Notes: generated by a model from the letters alone, not told the origin. DNA of 64,000 nt from Dictyobacter arantiisoli (GCF_008326305.1 NZ_BIXY01000016.1:31476-95475); one strand, 5' to 3'; positions 54,386 through 63,644 are shown, counted from the stretch's first letter. Program-made: numbers and translations.

Positions 54386-55912
54386 ATGAGTGCTTATGAT
54401 TTCATTATTGTCGGAACTGGCTCAGCTGGATCTGTCCTGGCCAACCGCTTGAGTGAAAACCCTTCCGTGCAGGTATTGGCATTAGAAGCAGGGGGATCAG
54501 AAGTACCGGCCAATGTCAACAATCCGTCTTTATGGTTTACCTTGCTTGGATCATCGATAGACTGGGATTATACGACCGTGCCACAGCCTGGCCTTGATGG
54601 ACGTATTACCCATGAGCCGCGTGGTAAATTGCCTGGTGGAAGCAGCAATCTGTATATTATGATGCATATTCGCGGTCATCAATCTGATTATGACTCCTGG
54701 GCCTATAATGGCTGTCCGGGCTGGAGTTATCAGGATGTGCTCCCCTATTTCCAGAAATTAGAGCGCCAGGAGGATAATACCAGTCCCTGGGCTGGCAAAA
54801 ATGGACCACTAGAGGTCGCAAATGCTCAATTGCATGAGCCCAATCCTACCTCTAAAGCTTTTATCGAAGGTTGTCACGAATTAGGCTATCCCATCACTGA
54901 AGACTTCAATGGACCTGACATGGAGGGGGCTGGTTGGCATCATGTCAATATTAAAGATGGGAAACGCCATAGCACAGCCGTTGCGTATCTCAATCCCGCG
55001 CTGGAACGACCTAATTTGACATTACAAACGAATGCCCAGACAACCCGTCTTCTCTTTGAGGGAAAACGCTGCATGGGTGTGGAATACAGCCAGAACGGTA
55101 AGATCCAGCGGGTGACCGCCAGGCGCGAAGTTATTGTCTGTGCGGGAGCCATTGAATCGCCCAAACTGTTACTCCTCTCCGGCATTGGCAATCCCAGTCA
55201 GTTGAAGGAGTATGACATTCCCCTGCTGGCCGAAGTTCCGGGCGTAGGCGAAAACTTCCATAACCACGTGTTGACAGGCGTGATCAATGAAGCTTCGCAA
55301 CCAGTGCCAGCTGGTCATCAAAATCTTTCAGAGAGCGCTCTATTCTGTAAATCAGAGCCGGGTTGGGTAGGACCTGACCTGCAAATCGGCTTTGTCCATG
55401 TGCCTTTTAATATCATCGTTGGGCAGGGATATCCCAACTCCATGAGCATTTTACCGGGCCTGGTTCGTCCACTCTCACGCGGTTGGATCAAATTGGCAAG
55501 CAAGAATCCACTTGCGAAACCTCTGGTAAATCCTAACTATCTGGGGGTGCCTTCCGACCTTGAGCGTCTGGTGAAAGCCGTTAAAATCGCACGCCAGATC
55601 TTTGGAACACAGGCATTCTCTGGTTGGGTAAAGCAAGAACTGATGCCTGGTCCTACAGTTCAGAGCGACGCGGAGGTACGAGCATTCGTAAAGCAAACCG
55701 CTGATTCCTATCATCATCAGGTTGGTTCCTGCAAAATGGGACTGGACAATATGGCAGTAGTCGATCCAGAGTTACGCGTCTATGGTGTGGAGGGACTGAG
55801 AGTCGCTGATGCCAGCGTGATGCCCTTTGTTCCCTCTGGCAATTGCCACACGGGCATTCTGATGATTGGAGAGAAGTGTTCAGATCTGATCAAAGCAACC
55901 CATAGCTTATAA
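54386..55912 (+). CDS. GMC family FAD oxidoreductase
   Basis: A 508-residue flavoenzyme of the glucose-methanol-choline family. The FAD motif is FIIVGTGSAGSVLANRLS. GMC signature 1 lies around EPRGKLPGGSSNLYIMMHIR, signature 2 near VICAGAIESPKLLLLSGIG. The catalytic His is in SYHHQVGSCKMG, with the second His in SGNCHTGILM. It oxidises an alcohol to an aldehyde or ketone. The exact substrate is unknown: choline, sugar and aromatic alcohol oxidases share this pattern. No signal peptide. GGGAG precedes the ATG. Confidence 0.9.
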   Translation: MSAYDFIIVGTGSAGSVLANRLSENPSVQVLALEAGGSEVPANVNNPSLWFTLLGSSIDWDYTTVPQPGLDGRITHEPRGKLPGGSSNLYIMMHIRGHQSDYDSWAYNGCPGWSYQDVLPYFQKLERQEDNTSPWAGKNGPLEVANAQLHEPNPTSKAFIEGCHELGYPITEDFNGPDMEGAGWHHVNIKDGKRHSTAVAYLNPALERPNLTLQTNAQTTRLLFEGKRCMGVEYSQNGKIQRVTARREVIVCAGAIESPKLLLLSGIGNPSQLKEYDIPLLAEVPGVGENFHNHVLTGVINEASQPVPAGHQNLSESALFCKSEPGWVGPDLQIGFVHVPFNIIVGQGYPNSMSILPGLVRPLSRGWIKLASKNPLAKPLVNPNYLGVPSDLERLVKAVKIARQIFGTQAFSGWVKQELMPGPTVQSDAEVRAFVKQTADSYHHQVGSCKMGLDNMAVVDPELRVYGVEGLRVADASVMPFVPSGNCHTGILMIGEKCSDLIKATHSL

Positions 55913-55991
55913 GTCATGCCATTAAACACATCTTTACCCGCCAGGAATTGATTATCTGTTGTGTTACAGCACGCTTACGAAGGAGATCACA

Positions 55992-56561
55992 ATGGGGCTG
56001 CAAGGAAAAAAGGTCGGTATTCTGATTGAAAGCGACTACTATGAAAAAGAAATCTTTTATTATGAGCATCGCTTTCCAGAAGAGGGTGTAGAACTCCATT
56101 TCATGAGCCGGATGTGGGGTCAACCTTCCATAATGTTTACCGGACACGAGTATAAAGCTCCGTTCGAATGCCATGAAAGCTTTGAGAACATGGATGATGC
56201 AACCCTCAAAAGCTTTTCAGCCATTATCGTTCCATCCGCCATGGTTTCTGATCGCCTCAGATATACCGAGGATGTAACCAAGATACCGCCAGCCACCGAA
56301 TTCCTGAAACGGGCCTTCGCCGAAAAGAGCATCCTTAAAGGGATTATCTGTCATGGAATGTGGCTGGTCGCGCCGGCGCCGGAACTCGTGCGAGGACGCC
56401 GAGTGGTCGCACATAACAATTTGATCGGTGACGTTCGCAATATGGGCGCAATCTATACCAATGAAGATGTGGTCGTGGATGGGGATCTGGTTACGGGGCG
56501 ATCAGGTCCGCTGTGTCACTTTTTCGCACATACGATCCTGGACATTCTGGCCCATCAATAA
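55992..56561 (+). CDS. DJ-1/PfpI family protein, copy 2
   Basis: A 189-residue DJ-1/PfpI protein. KKVGILIESDYYEKEIFYYE begins the fold with the conserved acidic residues, SAIIVPSAMVSDRL gives the third strand, and the nucleophile elbow is KGIICHGMWLVAPA, with Cys followed by His. The end VVDGDLVTGRSGPLCHFFAH has the usual late motif. Closest in pattern to the PfpI/YhbO group of proteases or deglycase-like proteins. AAGGAGATCACA fixes the start. It is one of three members of this superfamily in the cluster, all quite different in sequence. Confidence 0.83.
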   Translation: MGLQGKKVGILIESDYYEKEIFYYEHRFPEEGVELHFMSRMWGQPSIMFTGHEYKAPFECHESFENMDDATLKSFSAIIVPSAMVSDRLRYTEDVTKIPPATEFLKRAFAEKSILKGIICHGMWLVAPAPELVRGRRVVAHNNLIGDVRNMGAIYTNEDVVVDGDLVTGRSGPLCHFFAHTILDILAHQ

Positions 56562-56581
56562 GCAGTGAGGAGAAAGCAAGC

Positions 56582-57025
56582 ATGGCTACACTGGCATTTT
56601 CACATGTCGCGCTCACTTGTCAAGATCCTCTGAGTATCGAACGCTTTTATACGCAATACTTTGGATTCACACGCGCCAGAGTGATAGCAATCGGCGAGGG
56701 TCAGGTCGTCTTTCTCAAGCGAGAGGATACCTATCTTGAGTTGTTTCCAGCAACACAGGTGGCACCTCTGGCATCCGCTAAGGGCTCCGGGCCTGAATAT
56801 CCAGGTTGGCGTCATCTCGCCTTCGCGGTTGAAAATGTCGATGCCGCCCTGGCGGAGATTGGCAATGCCGCCAGGATCACCTTAGGTCCAATCGATTTTG
56901 ATAGCGTCATTCCAGGCTGGCGTACGGCGTGGCTCGCCGATCCCGAAGGCAATATCGTTGAAATCAGTCAAGGCTATACCGATCAAGAGAACCCACCGCA
57001 GCTAGAAGACACACCATTGAGTTAG
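56582..57025 (+). CDS. VOC family protein (glyoxalase-like)
   Basis: A 147-residue VOC domain: FSHVALTCQDPLSIERFYTQ, EDTYLELFPAT, GWRHLAFAVENVDAAL, and AWLADPEGNIVEISQGY. The His near residue 8, the Glu in YLELF, the His in WRHLAF and the Glu in IVEIS are candidate metal ligands, as in glyoxalase I. It could handle a small aldehyde or ketone made in the pathway. AGGAGAAAGC precedes the ATG. Gaps of 20 bp on both sides tie it into the operon. Confidence 0.82.
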   Translation: MATLAFSHVALTCQDPLSIERFYTQYFGFTRARVIAIGEGQVVFLKREDTYLELFPATQVAPLASAKGSGPEYPGWRHLAFAVENVDAALAEIGNAARITLGPIDFDSVIPGWRTAWLADPEGNIVEISQGYTDQENPPQLEDTPLS

Positions 57026-57045
57026 CTTGCACAAAGGGAGACACA

Positions 57046-59220
57046 ATGACAACGCGCATAAAGAAAACCCACAAAGAAAAGCATACACATGTAGAGGATA
57101 CAGTAGTAGCAACTACTATTGAAACTGAATATGGTTATCCTCATCCTCTAGGTGCTACGATCAACGAAACCGGTATCAATTTCTCCGTCTTCGCGGATCG
57201 TGCGACATCCGTTGAGTTGCTGCTGTTTGATGAACATGACGATCCAGATCCCATCTTTACTATCAAGCTTGATCCGCAAAAAAACAAAACCTTCCACTTC
57301 TGGCACGTCCTTGTCAAAGGGGTTCAACCCGGCATTCACTATGCCTATCGGGTCGATGGCTATCAGGACGTACACGGCAAGGGAGATAGCTATAATCCCA
57401 ACAAAGTTTTGATTGATCCTTACGCCCGGGGAAATACTGATGCCCTATGGGATCGTGGCAAGGCATGTAATGGGGAAGACAATGTGACAACCTCGATGCG
57501 CAGCGTGGTTATTGATACATCTCATTATGATTGGGAAGGGGATCGGCCATTAAACCGGCTCATGAAAGATACCATCATTTATGAAATGCATGTCAAAGGA
57601 TTCACTCGTTCTTCTTCCTCAAACAGTCAATATGCAGGCACCTTCTCAGGAGTCATAGAAAAGATCCCCTATCTCCAGGAACTCGGGGTTACAGCGGTCG
57701 AACTCCTGCCTGTATTCGACTTTGATCAGAAGGAGGTAAAACAAATCAGCCCCGATGGGACACCTCTAACGAACTACTGGGGTTATGATCCGATCAGTTT
57801 CTTCGCACCAGAGAATACCTATTGTGTCTCGGCTGAAGCCGGTGGACATACAAGAGAGTTTCGAGACATGGTCAAGGCGTTCCATAAAGCTGGCATCGAG
57901 GTCATCCTGGATGTCGTCTTTAACCACACCAGCGAAGGCAATGAAAATGGTCCGACGATCAATTTCAAAGGTTTTGCGAACAGTTGCTACTATATGCTTT
58001 CAGCTCAGGATCGCCGTTATCATATGAACTTTTCCGGCTGTGGCAACACTCTGAATGGGAATCATCCAATCACGGAAAAAATGATTATCGACTCCTTGCG
58101 CTTTTGGGTCAATGAAATGCATGTCGATGGCTTCCGTTTTGACGAAGCTGCCATTTTGAGCCGCGATGAAAATGGCATCCCTATGACCTATCCTCCGGTC
58201 ATATGGAATATCGAATTATCAGAGGTGCTGGCGGATACCAAAGTTATTGCGGAAGCCTGGGATGCAGCCGGGCTCTATCAGATCGGTTACTTTCCAGGAT
58301 ATCGGTGGGGTGAATGGAACGGAATCTTTCGCGATGCGGTACGACACTTTATCAAAGGAGATCAAGGCTACGTCGATGGAAAAACAATTGTGGGGCGCAT
58401 CGCAGATGTCATTGCTGGCAGTGCCTCGATCTTTGAATTTAGTGGTGAGCTCCCCATTAATAGCATCAATTTCATCACCGCACATGATGGTTTTACCCTC
58501 AACGACCTTGTTTCCTACAATGGAAAACACAACGAGGTCAATGGTGAAAACAATAATGATGGCATTAACGACAATTTAAGCTGGAACTGTGGGGCTGAAG
58601 GAGAAACCGGTGATCCTGAAATCCTGGCATTGCGCAAACGTCAGATCAAGAATTTTATCACCCTACTCATGATCTCACAAGGTGTTCCCATGTTTGTGTA
58701 CGGCGACGAGGTACAACGTACGCAACACGGCAATAACAATGCCTACTGCCAGGATAATGAGCTAAGCTGGTTCGATTGGAACCTGGTCGATAAAAACCAG
58801 GATATGTTTCGCTTCTTCAAATGGATTATCGCATTTCGCAAACAGCATTCTCTCTTGAGACGCAACAACTTCTTCGAGGGAAAGGTTAATCAGCGCGGAT
58901 TGGCCGATATCTCCTGGCACGGTTGCAGTCTGAATCATCCGGGATGGCAAGATCCCGAGTCACGCGTCCTGGCAGTAACAATGGGAAGCATTGCCGAAGA
59001 AAGCAGCGAGGATGATGCGGACATCCATGTCATGTTCAACATGGACTGGGAAGATCTCGAGTTTGATGTCCCACTCCTGACAGATCGAAGCTGGTACAGA
59101 GTTGTAGATACAGCACAACCATCTCCCAACGATATTCTGGAACCAGGACAAGAAGTAGCCTTTACCGGCAACAGCTATCGCGTCGGTAATCGTAGTGTCG
59201 TTGTATTAATTTCTCGCTAA
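57046..59220 (+). CDS. glgX: Glycogen debranching enzyme GlgX-like (isoamylase type)
   Basis: A 724-residue glycoside hydrolase 13 protein. An N-terminal CBM48 domain (GYPHPLGATINETGINFSVF) is followed by the catalytic barrel: ILDVVFNHTSEGNENG, the nucleophile Asp in VDGFRFDEAAI, the acid Glu in KVIAEAWDAAG, and FITAHDGFTLNDL. The WNCGAEGETGDPEI segment is typical of GlgX. It cuts alpha-1,6 branches of glycogen-like glucan, releasing short chains. A polar N-terminal tail of about 25 residues is extra. In the cluster it could supply glucose units or maltooligosaccharides. AAAGGGAGACACA precedes the ATG. Confidence 0.9.
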   Translation: MTTRIKKTHKEKHTHVEDTVVATTIETEYGYPHPLGATINETGINFSVFADRATSVELLLFDEHDDPDPIFTIKLDPQKNKTFHFWHVLVKGVQPGIHYAYRVDGYQDVHGKGDSYNPNKVLIDPYARGNTDALWDRGKACNGEDNVTTSMRSVVIDTSHYDWEGDRPLNRLMKDTIIYEMHVKGFTRSSSSNSQYAGTFSGVIEKIPYLQELGVTAVELLPVFDFDQKEVKQISPDGTPLTNYWGYDPISFFAPENTYCVSAEAGGHTREFRDMVKAFHKAGIEVILDVVFNHTSEGNENGPTINFKGFANSCYYMLSAQDRRYHMNFSGCGNTLNGNHPITEKMIIDSLRFWVNEMHVDGFRFDEAAILSRDENGIPMTYPPVIWNIELSEVLADTKVIAEAWDAAGLYQIGYFPGYRWGEWNGIFRDAVRHFIKGDQGYVDGKTIVGRIADVIAGSASIFEFSGELPINSINFITAHDGFTLNDLVSYNGKHNEVNGENNNDGINDNLSWNCGAEGETGDPEILALRKRQIKNFITLLMISQGVPMFVYGDEVQRTQHGNNNAYCQDNELSWFDWNLVDKNQDMFRFFKWIIAFRKQHSLLRRNNFFEGKVNQRGLADISWHGCSLNHPGWQDPESRVLAVTMGSIAEESSEDDADIHVMFNMDWEDLEFDVPLLTDRSWYRVVDTAQPSPNDILEPGQEVAFTGNSYRVGNRSVVVLISR

Positions 59221-59268
59221 AAATTCACAGTTGTCCATTTGCTCTAGATACGAAAGGTAAGGTCATTC

Positions 59269-61518
59269 ATGACTGCTGAAACAAATAAGCAAACCAACAA
59301 CTCAATATCTTTTCCATTTTCCGACACCATCGCAGGATATATCACCTCGGTAGATAATGGTAAAAAAACCTTTGGTCTACGTACAAGCGATGGTCGTGAA
59401 TTTGAAGTAAAAACAACAGACACAAGCTACGGTGAGTTACTACGGAACCTGGGAGAAGCCTATCAAGACCCTGGCACATCGCTGGAACATATCCTGGAAG
59501 CCGGAAAATACGTATTCGCCTACGGCATCTTCTATCCCGAAGGCGGAGGCTTCACATTCGAGGCCAAACATATCATCTTTACCGGTCCTGAGTTAGGCGA
59601 TTATCGCTTTGAAAAGCAAGACTGGTGGATCAACCAGATCCGCTCGCTCGCCGAGTTCTACTTCAATGCGCAATTCGCAGATGGCAATGTCGACTATAGC
59701 ACCTATCGCACCCATCTTACCCTGGAAGGTCAACGCATCGAGAGCAACCGCCAGGAAACAGATACCATCTCGCGTATGATCTACGGTTTTGCCTCAGCAT
59801 TCCTGCTTACCGGCGAAGATCGCTATCTGGAAGCCGCCGAAAAAGGGACGGAATACCTGCGTGAGCATATGCGCGCCGTCGACGAGGACGAAAATATCGT
59901 CTACTGGTATCATGCCATGGATGTGCAGGGCTCGCATAAACGCAAAATTCTGGCCTCACAGTTTGGCGATGACTACGATGCTATCCCAGCTTATGAGCAG
60001 ATCTATGCGCTGGCCGGTCCTATTCAGACCTACCGTATCACAGGAGATTCACGTATCCTGCGGGATGCCGAGATGACCATCAATCTCTTTGACAAGTTCT
60101 TTCTCGATCCAGAAAAGGGGGGATACTTCTCGCACGTTGATCCGATCACCTTTGATCCGCGTGCAGAATCCCTGGGACAGGACCGGGCCCGCAAGAACTG
60201 GAACTCGGTTGGTGATCATGCACCGGCGTATCTCATCAATCTCTGGTTAGCAACGGGTGAAGATAAATATGCGGATTTTCTGGTCAACACGGCTGATACA
60301 ATCGCACAGCATTTCCCGGATCCAGAACACAGTCCATTTGTCCAGGAGAAATTCCATGAAGATTGGAGCCACGACACAACCTGGGGCTGGCAACAGAACA
60401 GGGCGGTAGTAGGCCATAATCTCAAAATTGCCTGGAACCTGATGCGTATCAATCACCTGCGTCCACATGAGCAATATACGACGCTGGCAAAAAAAATCGC
60501 TGCGATCATGCCCACCGTTGGCATGGATACCCAGCGTGCCGGCTGGTATGATGTCGTAGAACGTGTGCGTAAGGAAGGTGAAGAGTGGCACCGTTTTGTC
60601 TGGCATGACCGCAAAGCATGGTGGCAACAGGAACAGGCCATTCTGGCTTACCTGATTCTGCATGGTTCCCTCAAAGAGCCAGAGCACCTGCGCCTGGCCC
60701 GTGAATCAAGTGCCTTCTATAACGCCTTCTTCCCGGATCATGACAATGGCGGCGTCTACTTTAACGTCCTGGGAAATGGTCTCCCCTATCTCCTGGGAAC
60801 CGAGCGCTTAAAGGGCAGCCACTCGATGTCTGGCTACCATTCATTTGAGCTCTGTTATCTGGCCTCTGTTTACACCAATCTGTTGATCACCAAAAAGCCG
60901 ATGGACTTTTACTTCAAACCGATCTCGGGCGCGCTCAAAGACGATATCCTGCGCGTGCAGCCAGATATCCTCCCACCGGGAAGCGTGCAACTCGAAGAGG
61001 TCTGGATCAATGGCGAGCCATATCATGATTTCGATCCTGTTGCCATGACCATTAAACTTCCCCGCCTACAAGAACACCATACGCTTGAAGAGCGTCCGAC
61101 ATGGAGCGGCAATCCTACCCTTTCTCCAACTGCAACGCGTGAGTTGAAGGTACGGGCCCGTATTGCTCCTGTTGGCATAACATTTGACTCGGAACTTGAT
61201 ATCGTTGACGGTATTGCACAGTTACGTCTGTTTGGCAACGTCAATAACGGAGCTGAGAATACCTTAAAGGTGCTGCTGGATACTATCATTTCCACACATC
61301 CCAAACAATTTGTATTGAACCTGGAAAACTTACAGTCGATCTCTAAAGAAGCAGCTCGTGTCATGAGCTTTGTAAACGAAAAGTCCGATCTGGATAAAAG
61401 CATCCAGATTATCGGTGCCAACGATAGCATCAAAGATGTATTGCGGAGTGTGGACGCGTTAGAACAATTCGATGTTTCAGATGTGGAAGAAACACCTAAA
61501 GAAGGTGCTGTACGCTAA
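59269..61518 (+). CDS. AGE-family epimerase/isomerase fused to a C-terminal STAS-like domain
   Basis: A 749-residue protein. Residues about 1-110 form a small beta-rich module (GYITSVDNGKKTFGLRTSDG). Residues about 120-560 match the N-acylglucosamine 2-epimerase/mannose isomerase (alpha/alpha)6 barrel, with MIYGFASAFLLTGEDRYLEA, the candidate catalytic His in VVGHNLKIAWNLMR, and SHSMSGYHSFELCYLA. Residues about 630-735 look like a STAS/SpoIIAA domain (IVDGIAQLRLFGNVNNGAEN, HPKQFVLNLENLQSISKEAA). AGE enzymes interconvert sugars at C2 or aldose and ketose. The STAS part suggests regulation by a partner or phosphorylation. GAAAGGTAAGG precedes the ATG. Confidence 0.83.
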   Translation: MTAETNKQTNNSISFPFSDTIAGYITSVDNGKKTFGLRTSDGREFEVKTTDTSYGELLRNLGEAYQDPGTSLEHILEAGKYVFAYGIFYPEGGGFTFEAKHIIFTGPELGDYRFEKQDWWINQIRSLAEFYFNAQFADGNVDYSTYRTHLTLEGQRIESNRQETDTISRMIYGFASAFLLTGEDRYLEAAEKGTEYLREHMRAVDEDENIVYWYHAMDVQGSHKRKILASQFGDDYDAIPAYEQIYALAGPIQTYRITGDSRILRDAEMTINLFDKFFLDPEKGGYFSHVDPITFDPRAESLGQDRARKNWNSVGDHAPAYLINLWLATGEDKYADFLVNTADTIAQHFPDPEHSPFVQEKFHEDWSHDTTWGWQQNRAVVGHNLKIAWNLMRINHLRPHEQYTTLAKKIAAIMPTVGMDTQRAGWYDVVERVRKEGEEWHRFVWHDRKAWWQQEQAILAYLILHGSLKEPEHLRLARESSAFYNAFFPDHDNGGVYFNVLGNGLPYLLGTERLKGSHSMSGYHSFELCYLASVYTNLLITKKPMDFYFKPISGALKDDILRVQPDILPPGSVQLEEVWINGEPYHDFDPVAMTIKLPRLQEHHTLEERPTWSGNPTLSPTATRELKVRARIAPVGITFDSELDIVDGIAQLRLFGNVNNGAENTLKVLLDTIISTHPKQFVLNLENLQSISKEAARVMSFVNEKSDLDKSIQIIGANDSIKDVLRSVDALEQFDVSDVEETPKEGAVR

Positions 61519-61572
61519 TTAGTATGCGGTAGAATACATGCTGCTCGGTTATTGAAAAGGAGTGGGGGAAAA

Positions 61573-62319
61573 ATGAAACTACTCATACTTTTGACAAATC
61601 AGTCAAAACTCCATTTGATCGATGGGGAACTCCATCCATCTGGCTTTTGGGCGGAAGAATTAGTAGTGCCTTATAAGCGCTTCAAGCAGGAGGGATACGA
61701 AATCAATATTGCAACCATCGGGGGCATTCGTCCAACCCCCGATGAAACCAGTATTGATCCTAACTTTTTGAAATATGTCAGGCCGGAGCATTCAGAGAAC
61801 CACGATCTGGAAGCATCTAAAGAATACATCCAGGTCATTGAGAACCTGACTGATTTACACCATCCTATGAACATCAATACGCTCACTGAAAAACAGATGG
61901 CATCCTACGATGGCGTTTACATCAGTGGAGGCCACGGTGCGATTGGGGATTTCACCAAGTCCGACGCTCTTACACAGGTCATCCGCTGGACATTGGAACT
62001 GGAAAAACCGCTTGCCGTTGTCTGCCATGGACATTGCGCGCTGCTCGCCTTGCGTGACGGTGAAAGCGTCTGGCCATTCGCTGGCTATCGGATGACCTGT
62101 TTCTCACATAGCGAAGAACTTGTCACCAATATGGCGGGTAAACTGCCATTAGTATTAGAGGTTGAAATCAAACGACTCGGTGCACACTATGAGAAAGCCG
62201 ATACCATCTGGGATTCGCATGTGGTTGAGGATCGCAATCTCTTAACGGGCCAGAATCCCCATTCATCTAAAGCTCTGGCCGAGGCCTTTGTAAAGAAATT
62301 GAATAGTGCCAATCAGTAG
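61573..62319 (+). CDS. DJ-1/PfpI family protein, copy 3
   Basis: A 248-residue DJ-1/PfpI protein of the Hsp31-like (glyoxalase III/chaperone) size class. LLILLTNQSKLHLIDGELHP and GFWAEELVVPYKRFKQEGYE carry the family's Glu, YDGVYISGGHGAIGDFTKSD the acidic loop, and the nucleophile elbow is LAVVCHGHCALLAL, with Cys followed by His. Such enzymes convert methylglyoxal to lactate or protect proteins. It is the last gene of the cluster. The start at 61573 follows GGAGTGGGGG; the frame begins seven codons earlier at TTG. A probable terminator follows at 62346. Confidence 0.85.
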   Translation: MKLLILLTNQSKLHLIDGELHPSGFWAEELVVPYKRFKQEGYEINIATIGGIRPTPDETSIDPNFLKYVRPEHSENHDLEASKEYIQVIENLTDLHHPMNINTLTEKQMASYDGVYISGGHGAIGDFTKSDALTQVIRWTLELEKPLAVVCHGHCALLALRDGESVWPFAGYRMTCFSHSEELVTNMAGKLPLVLEVEIKRLGAHYEKADTIWDSHVVEDRNLLTGQNPHSSKALAEAFVKKLNSANQ

Positions 62320-62345
62320 ACGATAGAGTCAGGAGCATGAGAGAG

Positions 62346-62412
62346 CAGCACGGATTGCCTTTTCTTTCAATCACCTTCAATGGTATTGTTCAAGAAAACA
62401 ATCCTTGTGCTG
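62346..62412 (+). terminator. Probable terminator of the large cluster
   Basis: CAGCAC...GGATTG...TTTTCTT pairs with AAGAAAA...CAATCC...GTGCTG, an imperfect stem with two small bulges, from 27 bases after the last cluster stop. TTCTGTTTTC follows. No comparable hairpin is seen between the fourteen genes upstream. Confidence 0.5.
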
Positions 62413-62472
62413 TTCTGTTTTCACTGCTGTAAATACTCTTTTCTAACAATCGAATTGTGTAATTCTCTTTGC

Positions 62473-62501
62473 TTGACACACTATATGTCATAGCGTAGTA
62501 T
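62473..62501 (+). promoter_or_regulatory. Sigma-70-type promoter of the UBP zinc-finger gene
   Basis: TTGACA (62473-62478) and TAGTAT (62496-62501) are separated by 17 bases. Transcription should start near 62508, giving an 85-base leader. The spacer holds ACTATATGTCATAG, an imperfect palindrome that could be an operator. Confidence 0.65.
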
Positions 62502-62592
62502 ATAAATAGATGCTTTTAGTAACAGTAAAATAACAAAGAAACGAGCCGGATAAGCTAGATCCTGTTGCGAAGCGATAAAAAGGAAGATGTAG

Positions 62593-62862
62593 ATGACAAA
62601 GGAGTGCACACACATTGATCACATTCATGAAGTTACTCCCAGTGCGGACGGATGTGAGGATTGTTTAAAAATCGGAGATACCTGGATACATTTGCGCCTC
62701 TGCCTGGAATGTGGGCACGTTGGCTGCTGTGACTCATCAAAAAACAAACATGCAACCAGGCATTTCCATAAGACAAAGCATCCAATTATTCAGTCATTTG
62801 AACCTGGCGAGGACTGGGGATGGTGCTATGTCGATCAGGTGGAACTTGAATTCAGCGAATAA
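62593..62862 (+). CDS. UBP-type zinc finger domain protein
   Basis: An 89-residue protein made of a single zf-UBP domain. Zinc ligands can be followed as CTHIDHIHEVTP, GCEDCLKIG, LRLCLECGHVGCCDS and KHATRHFHKTKHPI, ending WGWCYVDQVELE. In eukaryotes the domain binds the free tail of ubiquitin; the bacterial role is unknown and often a small stress or regulatory protein. AAAGGAAG precedes the ATG, behind a clear promoter. The next gene follows 81 bp later and may be co-transcribed. Confidence 0.88.
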   Translation: MTKECTHIDHIHEVTPSADGCEDCLKIGDTWIHLRLCLECGHVGCCDSSKNKHATRHFHKTKHPIIQSFEPGEDWGWCYVDQVELEFSE

Positions 62863-62943
62863 AAGATGCGCATACTATGCCACGCATTATGCGGCATATG
62901 ACACAGCACATACGTATTCAGCTCAGTAAAAGGAAAGAGAAAG

Positions 62944-63564
62944 ATGAAGATTGGTATCATTGGTACTGGCCGTATTGGTTCTACCCTGGCTCAACTTTTC
63001 GCCAAAGCAGGCCATGCTGTTGCGATTAGCAATTCGAGAGATCCAGAGACGCTCGCCTCCCTGGCCGAAACGCTTGGTGCAAACGTCCAGGCTATGCATC
63101 CAGATGAAGCGGTCCAGTTTGCTGACTGTGTCTTACTCACCATTCCCTGGATCAAACGAGATACACTTCCGCCAGCACGACTATTTGAGAATAAAATCAC
63201 CATTGATGCGACGAATCATTATGGACCACGCGGAGTGGTTGATCTGGGGGAATCAAGCTCGAGTGAAGAGATGTCGAAACAATTGCCTGGAGCGCGCTTA
63301 GTAAAAGCCTTTAATACAATGTACTATGAAACCCTACGCACGGGTGGACGGAGCGCGCCCGAAGAACGGCTGGCCCTTTTCATTGCCGGAGATGACTCTG
63401 AAGCCAAAGCAGTCGTTGCCCGACTGATTGAGGATATTGGTTACGCCGCAATTGATAGTGGCTTCCTGCGTGAAGGAGGCTTGATCCAGCAACCTGGCTC
63501 GCCCATCTATAACGTTCCTATGAACTTTTCAGAAGCCCAACGCCTCCTGGCGGATCTCAAATAG
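62944..63564 (+). CDS. NADPH:F420 reductase-like NAD(P)-binding protein
   Basis: A 206-residue Rossmann-fold protein of the F420-dependent NADP reductase/ProC-like group: MKIGIIGTGRIGSTLAQLFA with the GxGxxG motif, AISNSRDPETLASLAETLG (cofactor ribose region), CVLLTIPWIKRDTL, KITIDATNHYGPRG, and VKAFNTMYYETL. It probably transfers hydride between NADPH and a flavin, F420 or an unknown substrate. Whether this organism makes F420 is not visible here. AAAAGGAAAG precedes the ATG. Confidence 0.82.
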   Translation: MKIGIIGTGRIGSTLAQLFAKAGHAVAISNSRDPETLASLAETLGANVQAMHPDEAVQFADCVLLTIPWIKRDTLPPARLFENKITIDATNHYGPRGVVDLGESSSSEEMSKQLPGARLVKAFNTMYYETLRTGGRSAPEERLALFIAGDDSEAKAVVARLIEDIGYAAIDSGFLREGGLIQQPGSPIYNVPMNFSEAQRLLADLK

Positions 63565-63644
63565 TACGTTTTTAGAGAGCATCTAATTCAATGGTCTCTA
63601 TAATCTCCAACTATGAATTTTCGTGCTCCTGGTGTTCAAAAAGG

